Positions 8,003 to 15,978 of a DNA stretch of 54,821 nucleotides are shown here, piece by piece. This DNA is from Gemmatimonadota bacterium. Its GTDB lineage: Bacteria > Gemmatimonadota > Gemmatimonadetes > Longimicrobiales > Gaopeijiaceae. The notes beneath the pieces are model-generated. The model was not told the DNA's origin, did no database searches, and saw only the letters and a list, made by a program, of their open reading frames with translations. Location of the stretch: NCBI GenBank assembly GCA_016209885.1, contig JACQVF010000017.1, positions 1-54,821 on the forward strand. The letters are read 5' to 3'. The position numbers were made by a program, and so were the translations under genes. Numbering within the stretch: position 1 is the stretch's first letter; every line of letters starts with the position of its first letter.

Positions 8003-9712
8003 TTACTGTTCCGCGCCGCGGTACCCGGGCCCGCGCACGACCCTGCCGGGCCGAGCCTCGGTAATCCCTCCGTGCTCCACCACGACCCGGCCGTTCACCA
8101 GCACGTACTCGATTCCCTCCGCGTATTGATGCGGGCGTTCGTAGCTCGCCTTGTCGATGACGGTGGCCGGGTCAAAGATCACGACGTCGGCGTAGAATCC
8201 CGGCCGAAGCGAGCCGCGGTCCTGGATCCCGAGGCGCTGTGCGGGTAAGGACGTGAACTTGCGGATTGCCTCCTCGAGGCCGATGACGTTCGACTCCCGC
8301 ACGTAGCGGCCCAGGACCCTCGGATACGTACCGTAGCCTCTCGGGTGGAGGAGACCTTGGGAGAGCGGGCCGTCCGGTGCGGCGACCCTTCCATCCGAGC
8401 CGATCGCCGCCCAGGGCTGCTTCATCGCCAGCTGGATGTCGGCTTCGTTGTTGATGTGAGAGATGAAGCCGGCGTCCCCCTGCCGGATGATGTCGAAGAT
8501 GACGTCCCTGGGGTCCTTGGCCTCCTGCCTGGCGATGTCGGCCAGACTCCTCCCCTCGTAGTGCTTCAGCTGCTCCTTCCCGAATACATCGGTGATCCGG
8601 AATCCTTCGGCGCCTCCCGCGCCGTAATACTCATTCTCCCACTCCGGACTGGGAGCCTCCATCTCCTTCTTGATGCGGGCGCGAACGGCTGCGTCACCCA
8701 GCCGCTCTGCGACCTCCGAGGCGTCGCCCTCTCCCGCCCACGGAGGGAGAAGCGCGCTCACACTCGCGCTTGCCCACTCGTAAGGATAGAGATCGGCCGT
8801 GATGTCCAGGCCCTCGGCACGGGCGGCGTCGATCCGCCGGACCACCTCCTGCATTTTGCCCCAGTTGTGCACGTACGCCACTTTGAGGTGCGTGATGTGC
8901 GCCGGAATTCCCGCCTCGCGGGAGATCCGCAAGACCTCGTCGAGTGACTGGAAGAGCCCGTCCGCCTCGCTGCGCTGGTGGGTCTGGTATACGCCGCGGT
9001 AGTGAGCGGCGACGCGGGCCAGGGCGATGAGCTCCTCTGTGCGGTTGAACCGATCCGGCGGGTACATGAGCGCGGAGTACACGCCGAACGCCCCGTCTTC
9101 CATTGCCTCCGCCGCCAGCCTCTCCATCTGCGCCAGCTCGTCGGGCGTCGCGGCCCGGTCTTCCCGTCCCACCACGAGCTCCCGGAGCGTCCCGGTGCCC
9201 ACGTAGGTCGCAAAGTTGATCGTCGCCGGATTGGCCTCGAGGCGCCGGAAGAAATCGTCCAGCGTGCGCCAGTCCGGGGTAACGCCCAAGCGCTCGAACC
9301 CAGCCTGCCGCTCGGCCAGGTACGCCTCGTTCATGGGCGCGACCGAATGGCCCTCGCCCTCCACGACCAACGTGATCCCCTGAGTCACGGCGCTGGCAGC
9401 GCGCGAGTCGACCAGGAAGCTCCAGGACGCATGGCTGTGAAGGTCGATGAACCCGGGAGCCACGATCATGTTCGCGGCGTCGATCGTCCGGGTGGCTGTG
9501 ACCCCGTCGAGGTCGCCGATGGCGGCAATCTGGTTTCCGCGGATGCCCACGTCCGCGCGATACCAGGGGTTTCCACTCCCGTCCACGATGCGGCCGTTCA
9601 CGATGACGAGATCGTACAGGCCCTCGGAAACCGTTCGCTCGGTGGGCGCGCAGGCGCTCAGCAACGCCACGGCGACGGCGGGCAGCAAGGGCCGACGCAG
9701 CCATGCTCTCAT
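8003..9712 (-). CDS. N-acyl-D-amino-acid deacylase-type amidohydrolase lipoprotein
   Basis: The protein starts with a lipoprotein signal (LLPAVAVALLSAC) and continues into a D-aminoacylase/dihydroorotase-like amidohydrolase of about 545 residues. The metal-binding His pair is in PGFIDLHSHASW; further family motifs include VEGEGHS, HQRSEAD, AHITHLKVA, and IGSDGR near the C-terminal Asp ligand. The family releases D-amino acids or other amines from N-acyl forms. The lipobox suggests the enzyme is anchored outside the cytoplasmic membrane. The ATG at 9712 has GGAGG seven bases upstream; the longer in-frame extension lacks protein character. It sits between the GTPase-like gene and the EamA transporter on the leftward transcript. 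Confidence 0.85.
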   Translation of the reverse strand: MRAWLRRPLLPAVAVALLSACAPTERTVSEGLYDLVIVNGRIVDGSGNPWYRADVGIRGNQIAAIGDLDGVTATRTIDAANMIVAPGFIDLHSHASWSFLVDSRAASAVTQGITLVVEGEGHSVAPMNEAYLAERQAGFERLGVTPDWRTLDDFFRRLEANPATINFATYVGTGTLRELVVGREDRAATPDELAQMERLAAEAMEDGAFGVYSALMYPPDRFNRTEELIALARVAAHYRGVYQTHQRSEADGLFQSLDEVLRISREAGIPAHITHLKVAYVHNWGKMQEVVRRIDAARAEGLDITADLYPYEWASASVSALLPPWAGEGDASEVAERLGDAAVRARIKKEMEAPSPEWENEYYGAGGAEGFRITDVFGKEQLKHYEGRSLADIARQEAKDPRDVIFDIIRQGDAGFISHINNEADIQLAMKQPWAAIGSDGRVAAPDGPLSQGLLHPRGYGTYPRVLGRYVRESNVIGLEEAIRKFTSLPAQRLGIQDRGSLRPGFYADVVIFDPATVIDKASYERPHQYAEGIEYVLVNGRVVVEHGGITEARPGRVVRGPGYRGAEQ

Positions 9713-9839
9713 CTTCGGCCTCCGCGGGAAGTGTGGTGTGGCTCCACGAGTCGATCCGGGTCGGAAGCGGACGCGGAGCAGGGCGTTCCCACCCCGTGCG
9801 ACACAGGTTCGCTCCACGAGATGCGCCACCGCTTCGCGG

Positions 9840-11207
9840 CTATGCCGTAGTCCCGTCCAGAGCGGCCAGCGCGCCCTTCCGGTTCTGGAGGAGTCGCGCG
9901 AGGGCGTTCTCGAGGGTCGGCGTACCCACCTCCTCCAGCTCGTAGCGCACGCGCACGGCCGGCCTCTCTATGCGGATCAGACGGCGCAGGTCGACCGGCG
10001 AAGCCACGATCACGAGATCGCAGCCGGCGGCGGCAATGGTCTCTTCCATCTCGCGAAGCTGGCGCGGCGAGTACCCCATGGCCGGGAGGAGAGGACCCAC
10101 GTCGTAGTGCATGTATGTCTCTCTGAGAGTGCCGACGGCGAATGGGCGCGGATCCACGATCGCGGCGGCGCCGTACTGCCGGGCGGCCACCACGCCGGCC
10201 CCGAACTTCATCTCCCCGTGCGTGAGCGTGGGTCCATCCTCGACCACCAGCACCCGCTTTCCCGCGATCTCCTGGGCGCGGTCCACGGTCACCGGGCTGC
10301 GGGCCCTGACCACCAGGGCCCGCGGATTCAGCTCCGCGATGGTCCTCTCGAGGGCCGCGAGCTGCCGCGGCTCGGCTGAGTCCACCTTGTTGACGATCAC
10401 CACATCCGCCATTCGGAGGTTCGTCTCGCCGGGATGGTAGCTCGTCTCGTGCCCCGCGCGCAGCGGGTCCGCGACGACGATATGGAGGGCGGGGCGGTAG
10501 AACGGGAGATCGTTGTTGCCGCCGTCCCAGACCAGTACGTCGCACTCCTTCTGCGCCTCCTCCAGGATCGCGCCGTAGTCCACGCCCGCGTACACCACGG
10601 TGCCCGCCTCCACGTGGGGCTCGTACTCCTCGCGCTCCTCGATCGTGGCGTTGGCCCCGTCCATGTCCTGGAGCGACGCGAAACGCTGCAGCCTCTGCGC
10701 CGCGATGTTCCCGTAGGGCATCGGATGCCGCACGACGACGGGACGCCGGCCGGCGGCTCGGAGGACCGCCACGACCCTACGCGTGGTCTGGCTCTTGCCG
10801 GAGCCCGTGCGAACCGCGCAGACGGCCACGACCGGGACGCGCGCCTGAAGCATGGTAGCCGCGGGACCCAGGAGCACGAAGTTGGCTCCGGCGGCAAGGG
10901 CCTGGCTGGCCCGGCGCATAACGTATTCGTGGGAGACGTCCGAGTAGGAGAACACCACGTCATCCACCCCGAGCTCACGGACGAGCCGGGACAGCTCGCT
11001 TTCGTCGTAGATGGGAATCCCCCGGGGATAGCGGTGACCCGCCAGCTCCGGAGGGTAGAGCCGGTCCTGGATGAACGGGATCTGGGTCGCGGTGAAGGCC
11101 ACGACCTCCACCCGTTCGTCGTCCCGGTAGACGACATTGAAGTTGTGGAAGTCGCGCCCCGCCGCGCCCATGATGAGCACGCGGCGCGCCTGTCCGTCCT
11201 GTGGCAC
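9840..11207 (-). CDS. Cyclic 2,3-diphosphoglycerate synthetase-like P-loop protein
   Basis: This 455-residue protein has the layout of the cDPGS family: an N-terminal Rossmann-like domain (RRVLIMGAAGRDFHNF) followed by a P-loop domain with Walker A AVRTGSGKS (Lys138), a VLVWDGGNND Walker-B-like strand and an NKVD guanine-type motif. Archaeal members cyclise 2,3-diphosphoglycerate to an osmolyte and thermoprotectant. Bacterial homologues are often simply called GTPases and their reaction is not settled. A GTG start at 11207 is used because the conserved N-terminal strand begins nine codons later. The preceding gene stops 11 bases upstream, and a GGGGG ribosome site lies in that gap, so the two are probably co-translated. 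Confidence 0.75.
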   Translation of the reverse strand: MPQDGQARRVLIMGAAGRDFHNFNVVYRDDERVEVVAFTATQIPFIQDRLYPPELAGHRYPRGIPIYDESELSRLVRELGVDDVVFSYSDVSHEYVMRRASQALAAGANFVLLGPAATMLQARVPVVAVCAVRTGSGKSQTTRRVVAVLRAAGRRPVVVRHPMPYGNIAAQRLQRFASLQDMDGANATIEEREEYEPHVEAGTVVYAGVDYGAILEEAQKECDVLVWDGGNNDLPFYRPALHIVVADPLRAGHETSYHPGETNLRMADVVIVNKVDSAEPRQLAALERTIAELNPRALVVRARSPVTVDRAQEIAGKRVLVVEDGPTLTHGEMKFGAGVVAARQYGAAAIVDPRPFAVGTLRETYMHYDVGPLLPAMGYSPRQLREMEETIAAAGCDLVIVASPVDLRRLIRIERPAVRVRYELEEVGTPTLENALARLLQNRKGALAALDGTTA

Positions 11208-11218
11208 TCGTCCCCCTG

Positions 11219-12274
11219 TCAGGCGCCGATCCGGCGGCCGAGCCCCTGACGCATCGCTCTACGGTAGGCCAGCCAGGCGATGGCCGTATCCTGCACGCCC
11301 ACACCGGTCAGGTCGCATACCGTAATCTCCTCTTCGCGCGTGCGACCAACCCTGCGGCCTGCCGTCAGCTCCCCGAGCTCGATGATCTCGTCCGTCTCCG
11401 AGATCAGACCCGCCTCCAGCGCATGATGCAGCTCGCCCAAACGGAAGCACTGGGACCTCAGGTCACACACGACTCGATCCGCCCGCGCCAGAACGGCCGG
11501 ATCGAGCTCCTGCTTCTCGGGACTGTCCGCACCCATGGCGGTCAGGTGCAGGCCTGGGTGCAACCACTCGGCCTTCAGCAGCGGCTCCCGCGCCGGGGTC
11601 GTCGTTACCACCACCTCGCTGGAGCGGACCACCTCCTCCACCGTATCCCTTGCCACCACCGGAAGAGCCAGCTCCTCGGATATCTCCGCCACGTACCGCT
11701 CCAGCGCCGGCGCATCCACGCCGTACACCAGCACACGCCGGAAATCGCGCACCAGGCGGAGCGCCCGCACCTGATATCGAGCCTGGTTCCCAGAGCCCAC
11801 GACGCCTACCGTCTCCACCCGCCGGGGAGCCAGGTGCTTCGCGGCCACGGCGCCGGCGAGCCCGGTGCGCAGATGCGTCAGATATCCGTTATCCAGGAGC
11901 ACAGCCTGCAGGAACCCCGTCTCCGCGCTCACCAGGATCATGACCCCGCTGGAGGTCGGCAGGCCCGCAAGGGAGTTGGTCGGAAAGCCCGAAGCGATCT
12001 TCACCGCAAAGCTCTCCAGGCCCTGCATGTACGCAGACTTCACGTCCACTTCACCGTCGCGCTCCGAAATCTTGATCATCATGATCGGCGGAACCGTGGC
12101 ACGTCCGGCCGCGAGCAACGAAAAAGCCTGCTCCACCGACTCCAGCGCTTCCGCGTCCAGCCCCACGCACTGGCGGATCTCCGCCTCGGATAGAACCGTT
12201 ACGGGAGGGTACGGCCCCCTTTGAGCCTCGTCGGCCTTTTCCACCTCGCTCCCAGCACGATCCCTAGGGTCCAT
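11219..12274 (-). CDS. Ornithine cyclodeaminase/mu-crystallin family protein
   Basis: The 351-residue protein shows the family arrangement. A substrate-binding N-terminal part carries PPIMMIKI and an internal YMQGLESFAVKIASGFP. The NAD-binding Rossmann motif VGVVGSGNQARYQ follows, and Thr/Asp-rich segments lie near TTTPAREP and AMGADSPEKQELD. Members convert ornithine to proline with loss of ammonia, or act as imine reductases or ectoine-pathway deaminases; the exact substrate cannot be told. The ATG at 12274 has CGGAGCGGG just upstream. It is the first gene of the leftward set and diverges from the class V aminotransferase gene. The 279-base divergent gap holds the likely shared control region. 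Confidence 0.8.
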   Translation of the reverse strand: MDPRDRAGSEVEKADEAQRGPYPPVTVLSEAEIRQCVGLDAEALESVEQAFSLLAAGRATVPPIMMIKISERDGEVDVKSAYMQGLESFAVKIASGFPTNSLAGLPTSSGVMILVSAETGFLQAVLLDNGYLTHLRTGLAGAVAAKHLAPRRVETVGVVGSGNQARYQVRALRLVRDFRRVLVYGVDAPALERYVAEISEELALPVVARDTVEEVVRSSEVVVTTTPAREPLLKAEWLHPGLHLTAMGADSPEKQELDPAVLARADRVVCDLRSQCFRLGELHHALEAGLISETDEIIELGELTAGRRVGRTREEEITVCDLTGVGVQDTAIAWLAYRRAMRQGLGRRIGA

Positions 12275-12397
12275 GCACCCGCTCCGTTGTAGCTCTTCAG
12301 CCAGCTGTTGAGGCAGCGCCGCGCGCGCGCGTCGCCCCGGCTCGCCGCTTCCGTCCCCGACCGGGCCCAACCCCACCGCGGCCGGCGGAACGGTCAC

Positions 12398-12427
12398 TTG
12401 ACAAATCGTTCAACATGTCAGCATCAA
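12398..12427 (+). promoter_or_regulatory. Candidate promoter with nested inverted repeats in divergent region
   Basis: A consensus -35 TTGACA lies at 12398-12403. A weak -10 (CATCAA, 12422-12427) follows with an 18-base spacer. The spacer is framed by TGACA at 12399-12403 and TGTCA at 12416-12420, and contains a second TTGA...TCAA pair. Dyads of this kind fit a GntR-family operator, and a GntR/FCD gene lies 1.3 kb downstream. The -35 is seen directly; the operator role is inferred. Confidence 0.35.
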
Positions 12428-12553
12428 TAACGGCGCCCGGCGTCCCGGGCAAGGTCCGCGGGCTGAGTGGAACGGGGCGGTTGGGACGGCGGTTGGGGCG
12501 CCCGTGCGGAGGCCGGAGGCGGGCCGGGCGCGAGATCGGGAAAGGGCGGAAGA

Positions 12554-13699
12554 ATGAAGCGTTTTGTGGAACCCGACGATTTTCCTGCGAGCCGCAAATG
12601 CGTGTATCTCAACGCGGCGTCGGTGGCCCTGATGTACGGGGGCGCCAAGAGGGCGGTGGTCGAGTGGCAGGAGGATCTGGCGGAGAACGGCACGATCCAT
12701 TTTGACGAGGCGGCGGAAGAGTCGGTCTTCGAGAACTTGCACGTGGCTGCCGCAGGGCTCTTCCATGCGCATCCGGACGACATCGCGGTGGCGTCGAGCG
12801 CCTCGGAGCTCATGTGCTCGTTGGCCTGGGCGTTGGTGCCGGGCCGGGAGACGAATGTGGTGAGTACCGGGGTCACGTTTCCCAGCACGCTGTACCCGTG
12901 GTCGCGGGTGGCGCGGCATACGGGGTGCGAGATCCGTCTGGCGCGGGGGCGCGGGGGGTATGTGGATCCGGACGAGCTGGTGGAGCTGATCGACGATCGT
13001 ACCGCCGTGGTCGCGGTCTGCCACGTGGAGTTCAGCACGGGGCAGACCTACGACCTGGCGCGACTGGTGGAGGCGTGCCACTCCAGGGGCGCGCTGCTGG
13101 TGGTGGACGCGACGCAGTCGGCGGGGGCGGTTCCTCTGGACGTCAGGGCGACGGCGGTGGACGCGGTGGTGACAGCCGGCTACAAGTGGCTGTGCGGGCC
13201 GTTCGGCGTCGGCGTGCTGTATCTCGCTCCTCACCTGCAGGGGCGGCTGGATCCGGGGCTGGTGGGCTGGCGTAGTCACAAGGAGATGTGGGACCTGCCG
13301 GCCGACCGGCTGGAGTTTCCCGGCACGGCCCGCCGATTCGAGTTCAGCACGATCGCATACGGCTGCGCCATCGGCCTGGCGCGCTCCGTCGAATATCTGT
13401 TGGGGCTGGGAGTGGATCGGATCTGCGCTCACAACCGGCGGTTGGCCGACCTTCTCGCGCGGGGGCTCCGTGAACGTGGCGCCGAGATCATTGCGTCGGA
13501 AGGGGGCGGAGAGCGCTCGTCGATCGTGGCGGCGCGTTTCCCGGGGAAGAAGGAATCTTCGGCGGTCGCGAAGTATCTGAACGATGCGGGAATCGTCGTC
13601 TCGGGACGACGCGGGTTCGTGAGGTTTTCGCCTCACCTGTATAATGAGGCGGCAGACATAGAAGAGTCCCTGGCCTGCATCGAGGCGGCTCTCGCATGA
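12554..13699 (+). CDS. Class V aminotransferase / cysteine desulfurase-like PLP enzyme
   Basis: A 381-residue fold-type I PLP enzyme. The Schiff-base lysine is Lys211 in TAGYKWLCGP, preceded by the PLP-nitrogen Asp in LLVVDATQSAGAVP and a CHVEFSTG strand. The N-terminal CVYLNAASVALMYGGAK matches the class V group (cysteine desulfurase, isopenicillin-N epimerase-like, kynureninase-like). No conserved catalytic Cys loop of NifS type is evident near the C-terminus, so a sulfur-transfer role is less likely than a lyase or epimerase role on an amino-acid derivative. The ATG at 12554 follows GGGCGGA at good spacing. It starts the rightward set and is followed 67 bases later by its likely regulator. 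Confidence 0.8.
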   Translation: MKRFVEPDDFPASRKCVYLNAASVALMYGGAKRAVVEWQEDLAENGTIHFDEAAEESVFENLHVAAAGLFHAHPDDIAVASSASELMCSLAWALVPGRETNVVSTGVTFPSTLYPWSRVARHTGCEIRLARGRGGYVDPDELVELIDDRTAVVAVCHVEFSTGQTYDLARLVEACHSRGALLVVDATQSAGAVPLDVRATAVDAVVTAGYKWLCGPFGVGVLYLAPHLQGRLDPGLVGWRSHKEMWDLPADRLEFPGTARRFEFSTIAYGCAIGLARSVEYLLGLGVDRICAHNRRLADLLARGLRERGAEIIASEGGGERSSIVAARFPGKKESSAVAKYLNDAGIVVSGRRGFVRFSPHLYNEAADIEESLACIEAALA

Positions 13700-13766
13700 G
13701 CCTCCTCGCCTGGCAGGCGTCCTTTGTCCGGCGGGCGCGGTGTGCGTGACAGCAAGGGGAAATCCG

Positions 13767-14441
13767 ATGAACGGACCGGAGGGACTGAGGATCGATCGGG
13801 TGAGCACTGCGGATCAGGTGGCCGCAGTCTTGAGGGACAAGATGCTGCTGGGCGAGCTGCGGCCGGGGACGCCGCTGCAGGAGTTGTCGCTGGCCGACTC
13901 CTTCGGAATCTCGCGCAACACGATGCGGGAAGCGATACGCCTGCTCGTGTATGAGGGGCTAGTTCGCCACAACCTCCACCGAGGCGCGGCGGTCACTGCA
14001 CTGACGGAGGATGACGTGCGGGACATCTACCGCGTGCGGCAACTGCTGGAGCTCGCGGGCGTCGACACGATCCGTCGTGAGCCGGGCGCGCACGTTCGCC
14101 GGCTTCGCGAGCGGGTGGACGAGATGGAGGAGGCGAGCCAGGCCAGGGACTGGGTGAAGTTCGTCGAATCGGACATGCGCTTTCACCGGCAGATCGTGGC
14201 GGCGCTGGGAAGCGAGCGGATCGACGCCTTCTTCCGCAAGCTCGTGGCGGAGCTCCGGCTGGGCCTCGTCCTCCTCGATCGGACCGCGCACGACGCGCGG
14301 GCGTCAGAGCTGCAGGTGTCTCAGCATCGCGAGATTTGCGACATCCTCGAGCGCGGGCGGAAGGAAGAGACCCTTCGAGCCCTGCGCGTCCATCTGATCG
14401 ACGCTGAACGGCGACTGTGCGCCATTGTCGCCACTGAGTGA
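13767..14441 (+). CDS. GntR-family regulator with FCD ligand domain
   Basis: The N-terminal winged helix (about residues 8-75: LRDKMLLGELRPGTPLQELS, then ISRNTMREAIRLL) is typical GntR. The C-terminal helical FCD domain carries the metal/ligand residues in a VESDMRFHRQI segment and in QHREICD. FCD regulators usually sense small organic or amino acids and repress nearby catabolic genes. An ATG at 13767 with AGGGGA seven bases upstream is preferred over a GTG nine codons earlier. Its position between two PLP-enzyme genes makes it the best candidate regulator of the 9-20 kb region; the inverted repeats near 12.4 kb could be its target. Confidence 0.85.
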   Translation: MNGPEGLRIDRVSTADQVAAVLRDKMLLGELRPGTPLQELSLADSFGISRNTMREAIRLLVYEGLVRHNLHRGAAVTALTEDDVRDIYRVRQLLELAGVDTIRREPGAHVRRLRERVDEMEEASQARDWVKFVESDMRFHRQIVAALGSERIDAFFRKLVAELRLGLVLLDRTAHDARASELQVSQHREICDILERGRKEETLRALRVHLIDAERRLCAIVATE

Positions 14442-14508
14442 CGCGCGGGCAACCCGTTGTGCGAGCGGTGACATCCTCCAGCCTTTTCTCATCCCGGTGG
14501 AGAATCCC

Positions 14509-15975
14509 ATGAATCCCAGATACAGGTTCCAGTGGTACCAGAGGATCCACGAGAGCACCTCGCGGATCCACGAGGATGCGCGTAAGGCCGTTGCGGAGCT
14601 GGGCCTCGACGAGTGGCGGGGACGGATCGGCCTTTACGGCGGGAGCTCCTCGTGCCCGGGTCCGCTTCCGACCTACGTGCTTGATGCCATCGCGGCGGCG
14701 AACCGCGGGCCGCTGCTCCCCATGCGCCGGGTCGAGGACGAGCTACGCGAGGTCATCAAGGACGTTTACGGGGACGAGTACGACGCCGCGGCGACGAACA
14801 CGTGCGAGGCGGGGCTGCGCGTGGCATTCGAGACGCTGTTCGCGCCGCCCATGCTGAGGAAAGGGGAGGCATACCGGGGGCGGTACGTGGCTCCCTACGA
14901 CGAGGACTACGAGTTCTTTCTGGGCTACGGGCGCCCGTTCCCGCCGAGGTACAAGAACCTCCTGATCGACCGGAGCTCCTCGGCGGGCGAGCTGGGGGTG
15001 GAGGCGAAGGCGCTTCCGAACCTCGACTCGGTGTTCGTGCGGCTGGAGGGCGCGAGGTACGAGGTTCACGGAATCCGCTTCAACACCGTGCCGCTGCTCA
15101 CGGGGACGGACGCCGTGCGATCTTCCGAGAAGATCGAGCGGGTGGCCATGCGGCACGCCAGCGAGCTCGTGGGCTTCGTGAGCATCGGCTATGACACGCC
15201 GGGGTACGGCTACGGGGAGAAAGATGGGAACGGCGTCCCGATCCTCAAGAAGCGGATGGGCGAGCTCGCCCGCGATTTTGACGTGCCCTATGTGGTGGAC
15301 AGCGCGAGCTGCTGCCCCGTGATCGGCCTCTCGCCTGGAGATGTCGGCGCCGACGTGATGGTCTGGAGCATGGACAAGGCATGTCGCGCTCCCATCTGTG
15401 GGCTCATGGTGGGCACGGAGGAGTGCATGGTCCCGATCCGGAAGGGGTTGGGCCTGGGCGGTGGCCGGGAGGGCGGCGTCTCCTCGCACGGAAAGGCCGT
15501 GTTCTCGCTCAGCGACGCCGGCCGGGACTCCGTCGTGGGTCTCCTGGCCGTGCTGAAGGTTCTGCGTGATGATCCCGAGAAGGTGAGGCGCCCCATCGAT
15601 CAGATGCACCAGATCATCCTCGAGGAGTTCTCGTGCTTCCGGCCGCAGCGCTTCCGGCAGGATCTCGTCATCACGAAGTCTTACACCATGGGCGGCACCG
15701 AGCTGAACTACGAGCGGACGTGGAAGGACGGGGACTTCGGCATCCCGATCTTCAGTCTCGAGGACCTGTACGGCAACACGAACCCCATGTCCTCGGCCCT
15801 CGAGGAGATGGGGCTCTACCCGGCCACGATCTACAGCGGGAACGCGTTTCTGGGGCCCGGCATGGGGACGCTGGACGAGAACGCGGAGCTCATGGAGGAA
15901 CCGACTCGGCTGGCGGTCCGGGCCCTCGTTCGCGCCATGGAGATCGTCTGCAAGCACGCGGGGCTCTCGGAGTAA
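14509..15975 (+). CDS. Unrecognised fold-type I PLP-dependent enzyme
   Basis: A 488-residue protein with the features of a fold-type I PLP enzyme but no close named family that I recognise. An aspartate in DVPYVVDSASCCPVIGL lies where the PLP-pyridine Asp is expected. Lys290 in VWSMDKACRAPICGL fits the Schiff-base lysine, in a D-K setting reminiscent of SelA/SepCysS or cysteine-desulfurase-like enzymes. A Gly/Ser-rich early motif (GLYGGSSSCPGPLP) and a Gly-rich loop (GLGLGGGREGGVSS) follow. The ATG at 14509 has GGTGGAG seven bases upstream; the gene begins 67 bases after the GntR gene. The APC permease starts 3 bases after its stop, so enzyme and transporter are surely co-expressed, which suggests that its substrate is imported. 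Confidence 0.7.
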   Translation: MNPRYRFQWYQRIHESTSRIHEDARKAVAELGLDEWRGRIGLYGGSSSCPGPLPTYVLDAIAAANRGPLLPMRRVEDELREVIKDVYGDEYDAAATNTCEAGLRVAFETLFAPPMLRKGEAYRGRYVAPYDEDYEFFLGYGRPFPPRYKNLLIDRSSSAGELGVEAKALPNLDSVFVRLEGARYEVHGIRFNTVPLLTGTDAVRSSEKIERVAMRHASELVGFVSIGYDTPGYGYGEKDGNGVPILKKRMGELARDFDVPYVVDSASCCPVIGLSPGDVGADVMVWSMDKACRAPICGLMVGTEECMVPIRKGLGLGGGREGGVSSHGKAVFSLSDAGRDSVVGLLAVLKVLRDDPEKVRRPIDQMHQIILEEFSCFRPQRFRQDLVITKSYTMGGTELNYERTWKDGDFGIPIFSLEDLYGNTNPMSSALEEMGLYPATIYSGNAFLGPGMGTLDENAELMEEPTRLAVRALVRAMEIVCKHAGLSE

Positions 15976-15978
15976 GGC

